Positions 1 to 8,568 of a stretch of 64,000 nt of DNA are shown here, piece after piece. Every line of letters starts with the position of its first letter. Position 1 is the stretch's first letter. The position numbers and the translations under genes were made by a program. Under the pieces are notes generated by a model, which saw nothing but the letters and a program-made list of their open reading frames with translations, made no database searches and was not told the origin of the DNA. Origin of the DNA: Salinivirgaceae bacterium (GTDB taxonomy: Bacteria; Bacteroidota; Bacteroidia; Bacteroidales; SZUA-534); NCBI GenBank assembly GCA_017557785.1, contig JAFYYA010000084.1, positions 1 to 64,000 of the forward strand, written 5' to 3'.

Positions 1-2
1 AT

Positions 3-2642
3 GGGGTAAAAGTAGTAAGTGGCCATGCAGGAAACTTATCACATAAAGGAATGACCATAGGTGCCGACGGAAGTGGAAATTATGGAACTATCGGCAACAT
101 TTCCGAACTGATTTTTTTCAATGCTGCAATATCATCAGCCGACTCGGCTGCTGTTATGGAATACTTGCAAGGAAAATATTCTGGCAAACGACTGCTTATT
201 GACCACCGAATACCGGTTGATTATGGTTTTGCACCAGTAACCTACACTGCCGAATGCGATTGGGCTCAGTCGTTCTTGTGGGATGATGGTACTGTTGGTC
301 CTACCGTGGTTATCAGTGATGAAAAAACACATTTCCTGACGGTTACTGACAAATTTGGTTTTGCAAGTTCCGATTTTATTGTGGTTGACTATCCTAAAAT
401 ATTGCAACCTGACCAAAACACCACCATCTGCGCCGGTGACACTCTTGTTTGGGATGCTGCGCTCAGTGGCCCGTACACCTATCTTTGGAACAATGGCTCA
501 ACTGAGAGCTCTTTGGAAATAACCACGGCGGGCGAGTACTTTGTCACCATAACTGACACCGCCGGTTACTCATGGAAGAGCGAAACCATAACCGTCAGCA
601 TCGACAGTTTTCCGGTGATGGCACGGCTCGAGAGCGAGAACATTGAAGCTTGCATTGGCAACAATATTTATCTGCAAAACGGTTACGATGAAGCCGTAAA
701 CTATTTGTGGTCAGACGGAACGAGTGCCGACCATCTGACGGTGGCAACAACCGGCACCTATTGGGTGAAGGTGGCCGACAGGTTGGGCTGCGTGGCTACT
801 GATACAGCGCATATTGAAGTGTTGGGCATTGCACCAACGCCCGATTTCACTCACACCGCACTTTGCGCCACACGCAGTATTGAGTTCAGCAACCAGTCGC
901 ACTCAAACGATGCATCGCAGATTAACGGCTACCTGTGGCAGTTTGGCGATGGGCAAACATCGGCTGAAGCCAGTCCCGCTCACGCTTATAGCTACAGCGG
1001 CACCTATAATCTGCAGCTGACGGTCTCAACCACAAACGGCTGCCGCAACTTGCTGAAAAAGACATTGATTATCGATTCGCTGCCTACAGCGGCATTCATG
1101 CCAGAGCAGGCCTGCAGTTTCACCACCGTGCAGTTTGCCGACCAGAGCACAACGCCTGTTAGTTATATTACTGATTGGCAATGGACTATGAATGACTCGA
1201 CATTTGCCGTGCGCAATCCGAGCACCACATTCAATACGTGGGGCGACAAGCCGGTGCAATTGGTTGTGGCCACCGCCCACGGCTGCACCGACACACTGCG
1301 CGGCAGCATCAGCATTCTGCAAGGCCCGGCGGTCGATTTCACCATGAGCGAGCCATGCCTGAACACACCGCTCTACTGCACAAACCGCACCATTGGGGCG
1401 CTGAACCTTGCGGTTGGCTACGTTTGGCAGATTGATGGCGAAGAACGTAGCACCGTGAAGAGTCCCGATTTCAATTTCAGCGATACGGGCAGCTATCGGA
1501 TAACGCTCACAGCCAAACAGTTGTCGAACGGCTGTTCGGCATCGAAAAGTAAGACTATCAGCATCAAGCCATTGCCGAAACCGGTGATTGCGGCAGGGCT
1601 GATTTGCCATAACCAGCCAACGGCGGTATCGGCCGGGAATATTGAGCCGCAAAGTGTTGTGCGCTCGTGGCAGTGGTCTGTCGATGGCGTGCAGAGCGCC
1701 AAAAAACAGTCTGCTTGGCTGACGTTTGAATCAGTGGGCCGGCATCATTTGACAGTTGCGGCCACTGATACCGTTGGCTGCGTGAGCAAGACCGACACCA
1801 CAGTGGTTGTCCGTCCGACGCCTGCCGCGGCTTTCGGCGTAGCACCCGAGCGCGGACCGGTACCGTTTGAGCCGCGCATCATCAACAACACAACCGATGC
1901 CGACAGTTATCTGTGGCTTTTGAGCGATGGCGAGACTTCTGATGCCGAAGAGCCGCAGCACACCTTCGCCGACAGCGGCAGCCACGTTATACGGCTTGTA
2001 GCCACCAACCAGTTTGGTTGCGCCGATACTGCATTGCGCACCATTGTGGCCTTTGTGCCCAACACCGATTTGCTGATTATGCAAGCCACTGCCGAGCCAG
2101 TTGGCAATTACCTGCGTATTTCGGCTGTGGTGGCCAACAACAGCCCCTACGACCTTGTCAACACCACCATCAGTTGTACCGATAATCTTGGACACTCGAT
2201 GCGCGAAACCATAACTGACACCCTGAAGTCGGGCAAAATCGTTCAGTACACGTTTGCGGCTGAAATTGAATCGGCAGCCAACTTGCTGAAATACATCTGC
2301 GTGAACGTTGAGCCAGCCATAGGCAACGATGCCAATCCTGCCGACAACCAGTTCTGCATTGCCATGGTTTCCGATGAGTTCAGTATTGAGCCGGCTAAGC
2401 CGAATCCCGCTAATAACCTATTGAAAATTAGTTATATCGTGCCGCAGGAAGGCCATGTTAAAATCGAGTTATTCAATCAGGTGGGGATGTCGGCAGCCAC
2501 ACTTTTCGACGGTACAGCCGCATCGGGTTACAACGAGTTGCTTGTCGATGCAAGTGTTTTGAAATCAGGAATGTACCACTACAGGATAACCTACGGCGGT
2601 CGCAGCCGTGTTGGTGTGGTGATGATAATGCATCATCGGTAA
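3..2642 (+). CDS. PKD/Ig-like repeat protein with T9SS sorting domain (5' truncated)
   Basis: The frame is open to the left window edge, so the true start lies outside; the first internal ATG is at 51. The N-terminal part (GNISELIFFNAAIS and on) looks like the end of a LamG/concanavalin-like domain. It is followed by about eight Ig/PKD-like units of roughly 75 residues, each marked by a YLW-x-DG or W-x-FGDG core (near 275, 480, 700, 937, 1168, 1420, 1665 and 1909). The last ~85 residues (PNPANNLLKISY, then KIELFNQVG, then SGMYHYRI) form a type A T9SS C-terminal sorting domain. The protein is therefore inferred to be secreted or cell-surface attached; binding partner unknown. It converges on the CDF transporter gene with a 23-nt gap. 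Confidence 0.85.
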   Translation, partial: GVKVVSGHAGNLSHKGMTIGADGSGNYGTIGNISELIFFNAAISSADSAAVMEYLQGKYSGKRLLIDHRIPVDYGFAPVTYTAECDWAQSFLWDDGTVGPTVVISDEKTHFLTVTDKFGFASSDFIVVDYPKILQPDQNTTICAGDTLVWDAALSGPYTYLWNNGSTESSLEITTAGEYFVTITDTAGYSWKSETITVSIDSFPVMARLESENIEACIGNNIYLQNGYDEAVNYLWSDGTSADHLTVATTGTYWVKVADRLGCVATDTAHIEVLGIAPTPDFTHTALCATRSIEFSNQSHSNDASQINGYLWQFGDGQTSAEASPAHAYSYSGTYNLQLTVSTTNGCRNLLKKTLIIDSLPTAAFMPEQACSFTTVQFADQSTTPVSYITDWQWTMNDSTFAVRNPSTTFNTWGDKPVQLVVATAHGCTDTLRGSISILQGPAVDFTMSEPCLNTPLYCTNRTIGALNLAVGYVWQIDGEERSTVKSPDFNFSDTGSYRITLTAKQLSNGCSASKSKTISIKPLPKPVIAAGLICHNQPTAVSAGNIEPQSVVRSWQWSVDGVQSAKKQSAWLTFESVGRHHLTVAATDTVGCVSKTDTTVVVRPTPAAAFGVAPERGPVPFEPRIINNTTDADSYLWLLSDGETSDAEEPQHTFADSGSHVIRLVATNQFGCADTALRTIVAFVPNTDLLIMQATAEPVGNYLRISAVVANNSPYDLVNTTISCTDNLGHSMRETITDTLKSGKIVQYTFAAEIESAANLLKYICVNVEPAIGNDANPADNQFCIAMVSDEFSIEPAKPNPANNLLKISYIVPQEGHVKIELFNQVGMSAATLFDGTAASGYNELLVDASVLKSGMYHYRITYGGRSRVGVVMIMHHR

Positions 2643-2665
2643 TCCAATTTTAATCTTCTTGGAAA

Positions 2666-3559
2666 TCAGCGTGATTCCCGGCGTGGTTCAACGTGAAGAA
2701 TCACTTGGGTGTGCTGTCCGTAGTGTTCGCGAAGGCGGTGCTCAACATCGTCGGTGGCTTCGTGCGCTTCGCTCACGGTCATGCTGCCCGGCACTCGCAC
2801 GTGCAGTTCAATGGCAATGCCCGACCCGATGCGACGGGTTTTAAGGTTGTGCACATCGCTGAAATTTTGGTTGCTGAGCACAATCGACACAATCTCATCT
2901 TCCTGCTCTTTCGGCAGCGAGCGCTCGAGCATTTCGCCAATTCCAGGCTTGATAAGGTCGTAGGCCACTTTCGCAATCAGCAGGCTGACAATGATGGCGG
3001 CAATGGGGTCGAGCACAGCCCATTTCTCGCCAAGGAAATAGGCACCGCCGATGCCCAGCAGAGTGCCGATGGACGACAGTGCGTCGGAACGGTGATGCCA
3101 GGCGTTGGCCACCACCACCTGCGACTCAACGCGCTCGCCGACACGGCGGGTGTAGCGGTAGAGCGCTTCCTTCACTGCGATTGACACCGCTGCCGCCACA
3201 AACGCAATGGCTTCGGGCTGCTCAAGAGTCTGCCCGCCAATGGCGCAGGCAATCAGTTTGACGCTCTTCCAGAAGATGCCGGCAGCAACAACAAACAGCG
3301 CCATTCCGATGATGATGGTTGCCAGCGTCTCGAACTTGCCATGGCCGTAGTCGTGATCGTCGTCCTTCGGCATTGCCGACACGCGCACAAAAATCATCAC
3401 CACAAGGTCGGTCGCGAAATCGGAAATGGAATGGATGCCGTCGGCAATCATGGCGCCGCTTCGGCCCACAATGCCGGCCGCAATCTTGCCCACCGACAGA
3501 AACAGGTTGGCGAAAAATCCAACCCACGTCACCCGATAAATCTGTTGCTCGCGATTCAT
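2666..3559 (-). CDS. Cation diffusion facilitator (CDF) family transporter
   Basis: This 297-residue inner-membrane protein is a CDF/FieF-type exporter of divalent metals (Zn, Fe, Mn or Cd) driven by proton exchange. It has about six membrane helices. The TM2 metal-site motif reads ADGIHSISDFATD (D40, H43, D47, D51) and TM5 carries HHRSD. A cytoplasmic C-terminal domain of about 90 residues (RRIGSGIAIELHVRVPG and on, ending near QVILHVEP) matches the usual dimerisation domain. The His/Asp-rich loop DDDHDYGHG is common in the family. The length is normal. It is transcribed divergently from the DUF4199 operon. The exact metal cannot be read from sequence. Confidence 0.9.
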   Translation of the reverse strand: MNREQQIYRVTWVGFFANLFLSVGKIAAGIVGRSGAMIADGIHSISDFATDLVVMIFVRVSAMPKDDDHDYGHGKFETLATIIIGMALFVVAAGIFWKSVKLIACAIGGQTLEQPEAIAFVAAAVSIAVKEALYRYTRRVGERVESQVVVANAWHHRSDALSSIGTLLGIGGAYFLGEKWAVLDPIAAIIVSLLIAKVAYDLIKPGIGEMLERSLPKEQEDEIVSIVLSNQNFSDVHNLKTRRIGSGIAIELHVRVPGSMTVSEAHEATDDVEHRLREHYGQHTQVILHVEPRRESR

Positions 3560-3578
3560 AAAGCGTTGTAAAGTAAGG

Positions 3579-3586
3579 CAAAGATA
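3579..3586 (-). promoter_or_regulatory. -7 promoter box of the CDF transporter gene
   Basis: Read on the minus strand this is TATCTTTG, an exact match to the Bacteroidetes -7 consensus TAnnTTTG, ending 20 nt before the start codon. No clear -33 TTTG was found at the usual spacing. Confidence 0.55.
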
Positions 3587-3691
3587 GTCGAGAAGTTGAA
3601 TTGGCGAACCGGTAAATCGATTTTTGAGACAATGTCTGCCCGTTTGTTGCGTTTTTAGTTTGTGTTTGTGTTTTTCCGTTTGCGTTTAAGT

Positions 3692-3699
3692 TATATTTG
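3692..3699 (+). promoter_or_regulatory. -7 promoter box of the DUF4199-GT2 operon
   Basis: TATATTTG matches TAnnTTTG exactly and ends 20 nt before the ATG at 3719. TTTG at 3665-3668 could be the -33 element, with 23 nt between the boxes. The box is preceded by T-rich GTTTGT-like words (about 3656-3690) that recur at other promoters in this window. Confidence 0.6.
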
Positions 3700-3718
3700 C
3701 AGTTCAAACACGATTGTG

Positions 3719-4261
3719 ATGTCTGAAAAAAACGAAGTCAACTCATTCATTCTGAAGGTCGGGGCGGTAATCGGGCTGTCGTTTGCGGCCACCATCTTCA
3801 TTGCGCACCTGCGGGGAATGACGCACACGCCTGGCGACAACATCTCGTGGCTCAACATCATCATCTTCTCGTTTGTGGTGATGATTTCGGGCCGTCAGTA
3901 CCGCGAGAGCGTCGAAGGCGAAAAGTTCAACTACGGCCGCGCGCTGCTCTACGTCAGCAAACTCAATATGATTAGTGCCACGGTGCTTGCCGTGTTCGGA
4001 TATTTCTACTACACCAGCATCGCACCCGACGACCTTCAAAGCCTTATCGGCCAGATAGAACCCGTTTTGCAGCAGCAGTGGAGAATGAACGACGAGCAGA
4101 CGGCGGCAATGATGCAGTTGTACAACGAATCGCTCTCGGGCGGCTCAATGGCCTTTGTGATGTTCATTATGCAACTCATCGGCGCAGGATTCTTCAGCCT
4201 GATTTTGGCCAACATCATCAAAACAAAACCATTACTACAGATTAATAATTTAAATCAATGA
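3719..4261 (+). CDS. DUF4199 domain-containing membrane protein
   Basis: The protein has 180 residues and about four hydrophobic segments, with conserved small-membrane-protein features of DUF4199 (an N-terminal helix VGAVIGLSFAATIFIAHL, then NIIIFSFVVMISGRQYRE, and a C-terminal membrane pair). Its function is unknown. I chose the ATG at 3719 because it follows a -7 box and begins MSEKNEVNSFILKVG; an upstream in-frame ATG at 3662 would place the promoter inside the gene. Its stop overlaps the start of the glycosyltransferase (ATGA at 4258-4261), which indicates translational coupling. DUF4199 next to a family 2 glycosyltransferase is a recurrent Bacteroidetes arrangement. Confidence 0.8.
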   Translation: MSEKNEVNSFILKVGAVIGLSFAATIFIAHLRGMTHTPGDNISWLNIIIFSFVVMISGRQYRESVEGEKFNYGRALLYVSKLNMISATVLAVFGYFYYTSIAPDDLQSLIGQIEPVLQQQWRMNDEQTAAMMQLYNESLSGGSMAFVMFIMQLIGAGFFSLILANIIKTKPLLQINNLNQ

Positions 4262-5205
4262 ATATCAGTGTTGTAATACCGCTCTACAACGAGCAGGAAT
4301 CAATCAGCGAACTTGTGGCCTGGATAGCCAAAGTGATGTATGACAACAATTTCACCTACGAGATTGTGATTGTCGACGATGGCAGTACCGACGGCTCGTG
4401 GGACGAAATCCGCAAACTCACCGAGGAGTACGGCTCAATCCGCGCCCTGCGTTTCCGCCGCAACTACGGCAAGTCGGCAGCGCTATTCTGCGGCTTCCGC
4501 GAGGCCGAGGGCGATGTGGTCTTCACTATGGACGCCGACCTGCAGGACAGCCCCGACGAGATTCCCGCAATGTACAAGATGATTGTCAGCGACGGGTTCG
4601 ACCTTGTGTCGGGTTGGAAGAAAGAGCGCCACGACCCCATCACCAAAACCATCCCGAGCAAGTTCTACAACTGGGTTGGCCGCGTCACCACGGGCATCGG
4701 CCTGCACGATATGAACTGCGGCCTGAAGGCTTACCGCCGCGACGTGGTGAAGTCAATCGAGGTTTACGGCGAGATGCACCGCTACATTCCCGTGCTGGCC
4801 AAGCAGGCAGGCTTCGGCCGCATTGGCGAGAAGGTGGTCATTCACCGCGCGCGCAAGTACGGCAAGACCAAATTCGGCATCGAGCGCTTCATCAACGGTT
4901 TTCTCGACCTGATGTCGATACTCTTTATGACCAAATTCGGCAAAAAACCGATGCACCTTTTCGGCACTCTTGGTGTGGTAGTTTTCCTTTTGGGATTCTT
5001 TGCCGCCGCCACCGTGGGCGCAATCAAACTCATATCGCTTTCGCGAGGCATTGCCGCGCCGCTCGTCACAAGCAGCCCCTATTTCTACTTGGCACTCACC
5101 TGTATGATTCTGGGCACGCAACTCTTCCTGACGGGATTTTTGGGCGAACTCGTCTCGCGCAGTTCAACCGACCGCAACGATTATCAAATAAAAGAAACAC
5201 TATGA
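4258..5205 (+). CDS. Family 2 glycosyltransferase, polyprenyl-phosphate type (GtrB/DPM1-like)
   Basis: The protein has 315 residues with a GT-A fold N-terminus: VVIPLYNEQESISELV, VDDGSTDGSW, and the metal/nucleotide motif MDADLQDSPDEI, followed by the acceptor region HDMNCGLKAYRRDVV. Two C-terminal membrane helices (about residues 235-260 and 280-300) are typical of enzymes that move a sugar from a nucleotide donor to undecaprenyl phosphate at the inner membrane. The sugar is not predictable. It overlaps the upstream DUF4199 gene and the downstream small membrane protein gene by 4 nt each (ATGA), so the three are probably co-translated. Confidence 0.9.
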   Translation: MNISVVIPLYNEQESISELVAWIAKVMYDNNFTYEIVIVDDGSTDGSWDEIRKLTEEYGSIRALRFRRNYGKSAALFCGFREAEGDVVFTMDADLQDSPDEIPAMYKMIVSDGFDLVSGWKKERHDPITKTIPSKFYNWVGRVTTGIGLHDMNCGLKAYRRDVVKSIEVYGEMHRYIPVLAKQAGFGRIGEKVVIHRARKYGKTKFGIERFINGFLDLMSILFMTKFGKKPMHLFGTLGVVVFLLGFFAAATVGAIKLISLSRGIAAPLVTSSPYFYLALTCMILGTQLFLTGFLGELVSRSSTDRNDYQIKETL

Positions 5206-5693
5206 AACGTCTGCTCATTATCAGCCTGTTAGCGATTGCCGCAGGCACGCTTTCGGCTCAAGACTCAATTCCTGCCAGCGCCGTCAAAATGCAGAAGCAC
5301 TGCGGCCTGAACCGTTTTTATGTCGATAGTGCGCGCGTCAGTCTCGACCGCCTGATTGTGGGCTGTGGCGCCAACGAGCCCGCCGCCGATATGTTCGGCA
5401 AGGCGCAGGAGTCGATGTTCTTCGGAAAACTATTCTGCGTGGTGGGCGGCGTCCTGGTGGCCTATCCGCTCGTGAGTATGATTTGGGACGACTCGCCGAA
5501 CATTCCGATGTCGGTTGCGGGGTGCTGTATGGCCGCCATTTCGATTCCGATTTTTATGAACTACAACAAGCAGTCGCGTGAGGCCTTGCGCCTGATGGGC
5601 ACCGAGTACGTTCCACCAAAAGACGATGCCGACGGCGTGAGCCTGAACATTGGCCTGATGCAGTCGGGAGTGGGGATTTGCGTGAGGTTTTAG
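5202..5693 (+). CDS. Small exported/membrane protein, unknown function
   Basis: The protein has 163 residues. I chose the ATG at 5202 because it overlaps the glycosyltransferase stop as ATGA and gives a signal-peptide-like start (MKRLLIISLLAIAAGTLSAQ). The mature part has a short domain with a CGLNRFYVD motif and two hydrophobic stretches (FCVVGGVLVAYPLVSMI and CCMAAISIPIFM). A much longer open frame runs upstream but is antisense-like noise inside the glycosyltransferase gene. I do not recognise the family. The coupling suggests a role with the glycosyltransferase, but this is inference. Confidence 0.7.
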   Translation: MKRLLIISLLAIAAGTLSAQDSIPASAVKMQKHCGLNRFYVDSARVSLDRLIVGCGANEPAADMFGKAQESMFFGKLFCVVGGVLVAYPLVSMIWDDSPNIPMSVAGCCMAAISIPIFMNYNKQSREALRLMGTEYVPPKDDADGVSLNIGLMQSGVGICVRF

Positions 5694-5710
5694 CGGAAAT
5701 TTTCGCACAG

Positions 5711-5785
5711 TCCCGATGACTATCGGGAACACCGACCCGCACGCGGGTGCACAGATTTACACGGATTAAAAAAGAAAGGCAAAGG
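5711..5785. repeat. Intergenic hairpins and dispersed-repeat-like fragment
   Basis: Two short inverted repeats lie here: TCCCGAT (5711-5717) with ATCGGGA (5722-5728), and ACCCGC (5735-5740) with GCGGGT (5743-5748). They are followed by the phrase ACAGATTTACACGGATTAA, which I recall as a common intergenic repeat core in Bacteroidetes genomes. Only one half of the usual inverted arrangement is present. The role is unknown, and it could help end transcription of the upstream operon. Confidence 0.35.
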
Positions 5786-5858
5786 GTCTGACTTAACTGT
5801 GCAATCAGTGTGAGTATCCATTCAATCCTTCAGTTAATCAATCATTCAATCCTTAACA

Positions 5859-6797
5859 ATGAAAGGTCGTTTTGCCCCGTCGCCGAGCGGAAGAATGCAT
5901 TTAGGCAACATTTACAGTGCCGTGCTGTCGTGGCTTTCGGCGCGCAGCCAGGGTGGCAAATGGCTGCTGCGCGTTGAGGACCTTGACCGCCAGCGTTGCC
6001 GCCCCGAGTATGCCGCGCAGATTGAGGACGACCTGCTTTGGTTGGGGCTCGAATGGGACGAAGGCGTAAGCCGCGGCGGCCCCTGCGGCCCGTACTATCA
6101 GAGCCAGCGCGATGCCGTTTACGAGCGCGAACTGCAGAAACTCGGGGCTCGCGGGTTGCTCTATCCGTGCTTCTGCACCCGCGCCGACATTATGGCATCG
6201 AGCGCACCCCACCATACGGATGGCGTGGTGGTCTACGGCGGTCGCTGCCGAACACTCACGGCCGCCGAGCGCACTGCAATGAGCGCCACACGCAAGCCCG
6301 CCACACGGCTCTGCGTGCCCGACGCCGACTGCACCTTCACCGACGGCCATTACGGCTTGCAGCACTACAATCTGGCCCGCGACTGCGGCGATTTCATTGT
6401 CCGCCGAGCCGACGGCAACTTCGCCTACCAGTTGGCCGTGGTGGCCGACGACGCTCTGATGGGCGTCACCGAAGTGGTCCGCGGCTGCGATCTGCTACCG
6501 TCGACACCGCAGCAAATCTACCTTTACGGGCTGCTCGGCTACCCCGCGCCGCAGTTCGCACACATTCCGCTGCTGATGTCAACTAGCGGCCACCGCCTTG
6601 CCAAACGCGACCGCGGCACCGATATGGGCAGCCTTCGGCAGAACCACACGCCCGAGCAACTTCTGGGCCTTGTCGCCCACCTTGCGGGAATCACTGACCG
6701 CCCCGAACCGCTGACAATCAACGAGATTCTGCACGAGTTCAGTTGGGCAAAAGTACCGACGGAGAACATATTGGTTGGTGAATCGGATAATCGGTGA
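5859..6797 (+). CDS. gluQ: Glutamyl-Q tRNA(Asp) synthetase
   Basis: The protein (312 residues) is a truncated GluRS paralog lacking the anticodon-binding domain. It charges glutamate onto queuosine 34 of tRNA-Asp. It starts FAPSPSGRMHLGNIYS (HIGH-like motif HLGN), then RVEDLDRQRC. Zinc-ligand positions are C104 and C106 (PCFCTRAD) and C130 (YGGRC). The KMSKS equivalent is RLAKRDRG. The length agrees with the GluQRS family. The start codon follows a short T/A-rich leader. The stop codon lies inside one arm of a nested inverted repeat (6789-6847). Confidence 0.93.
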   Translation: MKGRFAPSPSGRMHLGNIYSAVLSWLSARSQGGKWLLRVEDLDRQRCRPEYAAQIEDDLLWLGLEWDEGVSRGGPCGPYYQSQRDAVYERELQKLGARGLLYPCFCTRADIMASSAPHHTDGVVVYGGRCRTLTAAERTAMSATRKPATRLCVPDADCTFTDGHYGLQHYNLARDCGDFIVRRADGNFAYQLAVVADDALMGVTEVVRGCDLLPSTPQQIYLYGLLGYPAPQFAHIPLLMSTSGHRLAKRDRGTDMGSLRQNHTPEQLLGLVAHLAGITDRPEPLTINEILHEFSWAKVPTENILVGESDNR

Positions 6798-6847
6798 ATT
6801 GGCTAATCGAAAGGATTTCGATTTACCGATTAAACAATTCACCGATT
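6789..6847. repeat. Nested inverted repeat overlapping the gluQ stop codon
   Basis: A 13-nt arm (6789-6801, AATCGGTGAATTG) pairs perfectly with 6835-6847. Inside it sits a second perfect 8-bp hairpin (6805-6812 with 6816-6823, loop GGA). There is no U tract, so it is not a standard intrinsic terminator. It may limit read-through or protect the gluQ mRNA 3' end. Confidence 0.6.
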
Positions 6848-6919
6848 AAACAAACATATCCGCCGAAAGAATCAGAAAACCCATTATCTTTATGGTTACT
6901 TTTTTCAAAACTAAAGATT

Positions 6920-8368
6920 ATGGCAACACTATCTATCATTTTGCAACTCTGCATTGTGCTGGGCGCATTGTGGGTTGGCTCGCGCTACGGTTCGCTGGCG
7001 CTGGGCGCGATTTCGGGCATTGGCCTGGCAATTCTTGTTTTCGGCTTCGGCCTGAAACCTGGCACACCGCCAACCGACGTTATCTACATAATCATTGCCG
7101 CCGTCACTTGCGCAGGCATTATGCAGGCGTCGGGCGGAATGGACTGGCTCATTCAGTTGGCCGAGCGGCTTCTGCGCAAGCACCCCGACCGCATAACCTT
7201 TCTGGCGCCGCTCTGCACCTTCTTCCTGACAGTGCTGGTGGGCACAGGCCACGTGGTTTACACGCTGATGCCCATTATCTGCGACATTGCCCTGAAAAAA
7301 GGAATCCGCCCCGAGCGCCCGTGCGGCGTGGCCAGCATAGCGTCGCAGGTGGGCATAACCTGCTCGCCCATTGCGGCCGCAGTGGTGGCTTTTGTGTCGA
7401 TTTCGAACGCCAACGGTTTCGATGTCTCGATTCCTGGCGTGCTGATGGTGAGCATTCCGTCGTGCTTGTGCGGACTGATGGCTGCCGCCGCCGCTTCGTA
7501 CCACCGCGGACTCGACCTTGACAAGGACCCGCAATTCCAGGCAAAACTGAAAGACCCTGAACAGTATAAGTATATCTATGGCAACTCGGCCACAACGCTC
7601 GACAAGGAAATCCCGCAATCGGCCAAAAACGCCGTGTTCATTTTCCTTGGCGCTCTGTGCGTGATAGTTTTCTTCGCCATTTTCCAGAACGCATTGCCAT
7701 CGTTCAGCACGCTGCGTGCCGTTAAAGGTGCGGCACCCACAACGCTTGCCGACGGAACCCTTATCACCCCCGAGCAACTGATTAAATCAGGCATTCAATC
7801 GTTCGGAATGACCGAACTTTATCAAAAACCGCTGGCAATGAATCTTGTTATTCAGATAGTTATGATTGCAGCTGCCGCGCTGATGATAATCTTCTGCAAG
7901 GCTTCTCCAAAGAAGGCTGTGGCAGGTCCTGTGTGGCAGTCGGGAATGGTGGCTGTGGTAGCCATTTACGGCATTGCTTGGCTGGCCGACACTTTCTTCT
8001 CGAACTATCTGACCGAAATGAAGACGATGCTCTCGGGCATTGTGGCGCAATATCCGTGGTCCATTGCGCTGGTGTTCTTCTGCGTGAGCGTGCTGATAAA
8101 CTCGCAAGGTGCGGTGGTGGTTGCAATGCTGCCGCTGGCCTACTCTTTGGGCATTCCGGGCTGGGTGCTGCTGGGCGTGCTGCCATCGGTTTACGGTTAT
8201 TTCTTCATACCGAACTACCCGTCAGACATTGCCACCGTCAACTTCGACCGCTCCGGCACAACCGTCATCGGCAAATATCTGCTAAACCACTCGTTTATGA
8301 TGCCGGGACTTATCTGCGTATCGGTCTCAACCATAGTGGCTTATCTGCTTTCAATGTTGTTTTATTAG
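6920..8368 (+). CDS. Anaerobic C4-dicarboxylate transporter, DcuA/DcuB family
   Basis: The protein has 482 residues with about ten to twelve hydrophobic segments and exchanges or exports C4-dicarboxylates (succinate, fumarate, malate, aspartate) at the inner membrane. Family signatures are GTGHVVYTLMPIICDIA, SQVGITCSPIAAAVVAF and, near the C terminus, FFIPNYPSDIATVNFDRSGT with KYLLNHSFMMPGL. It is about 45 residues longer than E. coli DcuA/DcuB, with an extra central loop near residues 220-300. I used the ATG at 6920 (MATLSIILQLCIVLG) because the longer frame starts inside the upstream inverted repeat. The role fits fermentative succinate release or fumarate respiration. Confidence 0.9.
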   Translation: MATLSIILQLCIVLGALWVGSRYGSLALGAISGIGLAILVFGFGLKPGTPPTDVIYIIIAAVTCAGIMQASGGMDWLIQLAERLLRKHPDRITFLAPLCTFFLTVLVGTGHVVYTLMPIICDIALKKGIRPERPCGVASIASQVGITCSPIAAAVVAFVSISNANGFDVSIPGVLMVSIPSCLCGLMAAAAASYHRGLDLDKDPQFQAKLKDPEQYKYIYGNSATTLDKEIPQSAKNAVFIFLGALCVIVFFAIFQNALPSFSTLRAVKGAAPTTLADGTLITPEQLIKSGIQSFGMTELYQKPLAMNLVIQIVMIAAAALMIIFCKASPKKAVAGPVWQSGMVAVVAIYGIAWLADTFFSNYLTEMKTMLSGIVAQYPWSIALVFFCVSVLINSQGAVVVAMLPLAYSLGIPGWVLLGVLPSVYGYFFIPNYPSDIATVNFDRSGTTVIGKYLLNHSFMMPGLICVSVSTIVAYLLSMLFY

Positions 8369-8411
8369 GCTAAAAACACAATCGGACATTTTAAGTTTGC
8401 CACTTCCGCTC

Positions 8412-8446
8412 AAGGCTTTGGTGTAAGACGCACCAAGGCCTTTTAT
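8412..8446 (+). terminator. Rho-independent terminator after the Dcu transporter gene
   Basis: AAGGCTTTGGTG (8412-8423) pairs with CACCAAGGCCTT (8431-8442) through 12 pairs including one G-U, and is followed by TTTT. Confidence 0.75.
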
Positions 8447-8517
8447 GTTTTCTGTTGTCACTGCTTATTAAAACCAAAATACAGGTAGGGTAAATGCTTG
8501 CAAAATTGTCTTATAGA

Positions 8518-8536
8518 TGTACGAGTCAATCGTACA
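8518..8536. promoter_or_regulatory. Inverted repeat upstream of the tandem barrel genes
   Basis: TGTACGA (8518-8524) and TCGTACA (8530-8536) form a perfect 7-bp inverted repeat with a 5-nt centre, about 33 nt before the first start codon. It could be an operator or a leader hairpin. Function is inferred from position only. Confidence 0.4.
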
Positions 8537-8568
8537 AAAAACTAACTATACTATAAACTTAAACTATT

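Noticed and set aside
1026..1652. 208-residue minus-strand frame in the PKD protein
   Set aside because: Shadow of the PKD repeats, Arg/Cys/His-rich with no family pattern.
4398..5201. Long plus-strand frame inside the glycosyltransferase gene
   Set aside because: It is in a different frame from a clearly conserved enzyme, is Arg/Pro-rich as expected for shadow translation, and only its last 163 codons (from 5202) form a credible protein.
6929..7777. 282-residue minus-strand frame antisense to the Dcu transporter
   Set aside because: His/Arg-rich shadow of a strongly conserved gene, with no recognisable domain.
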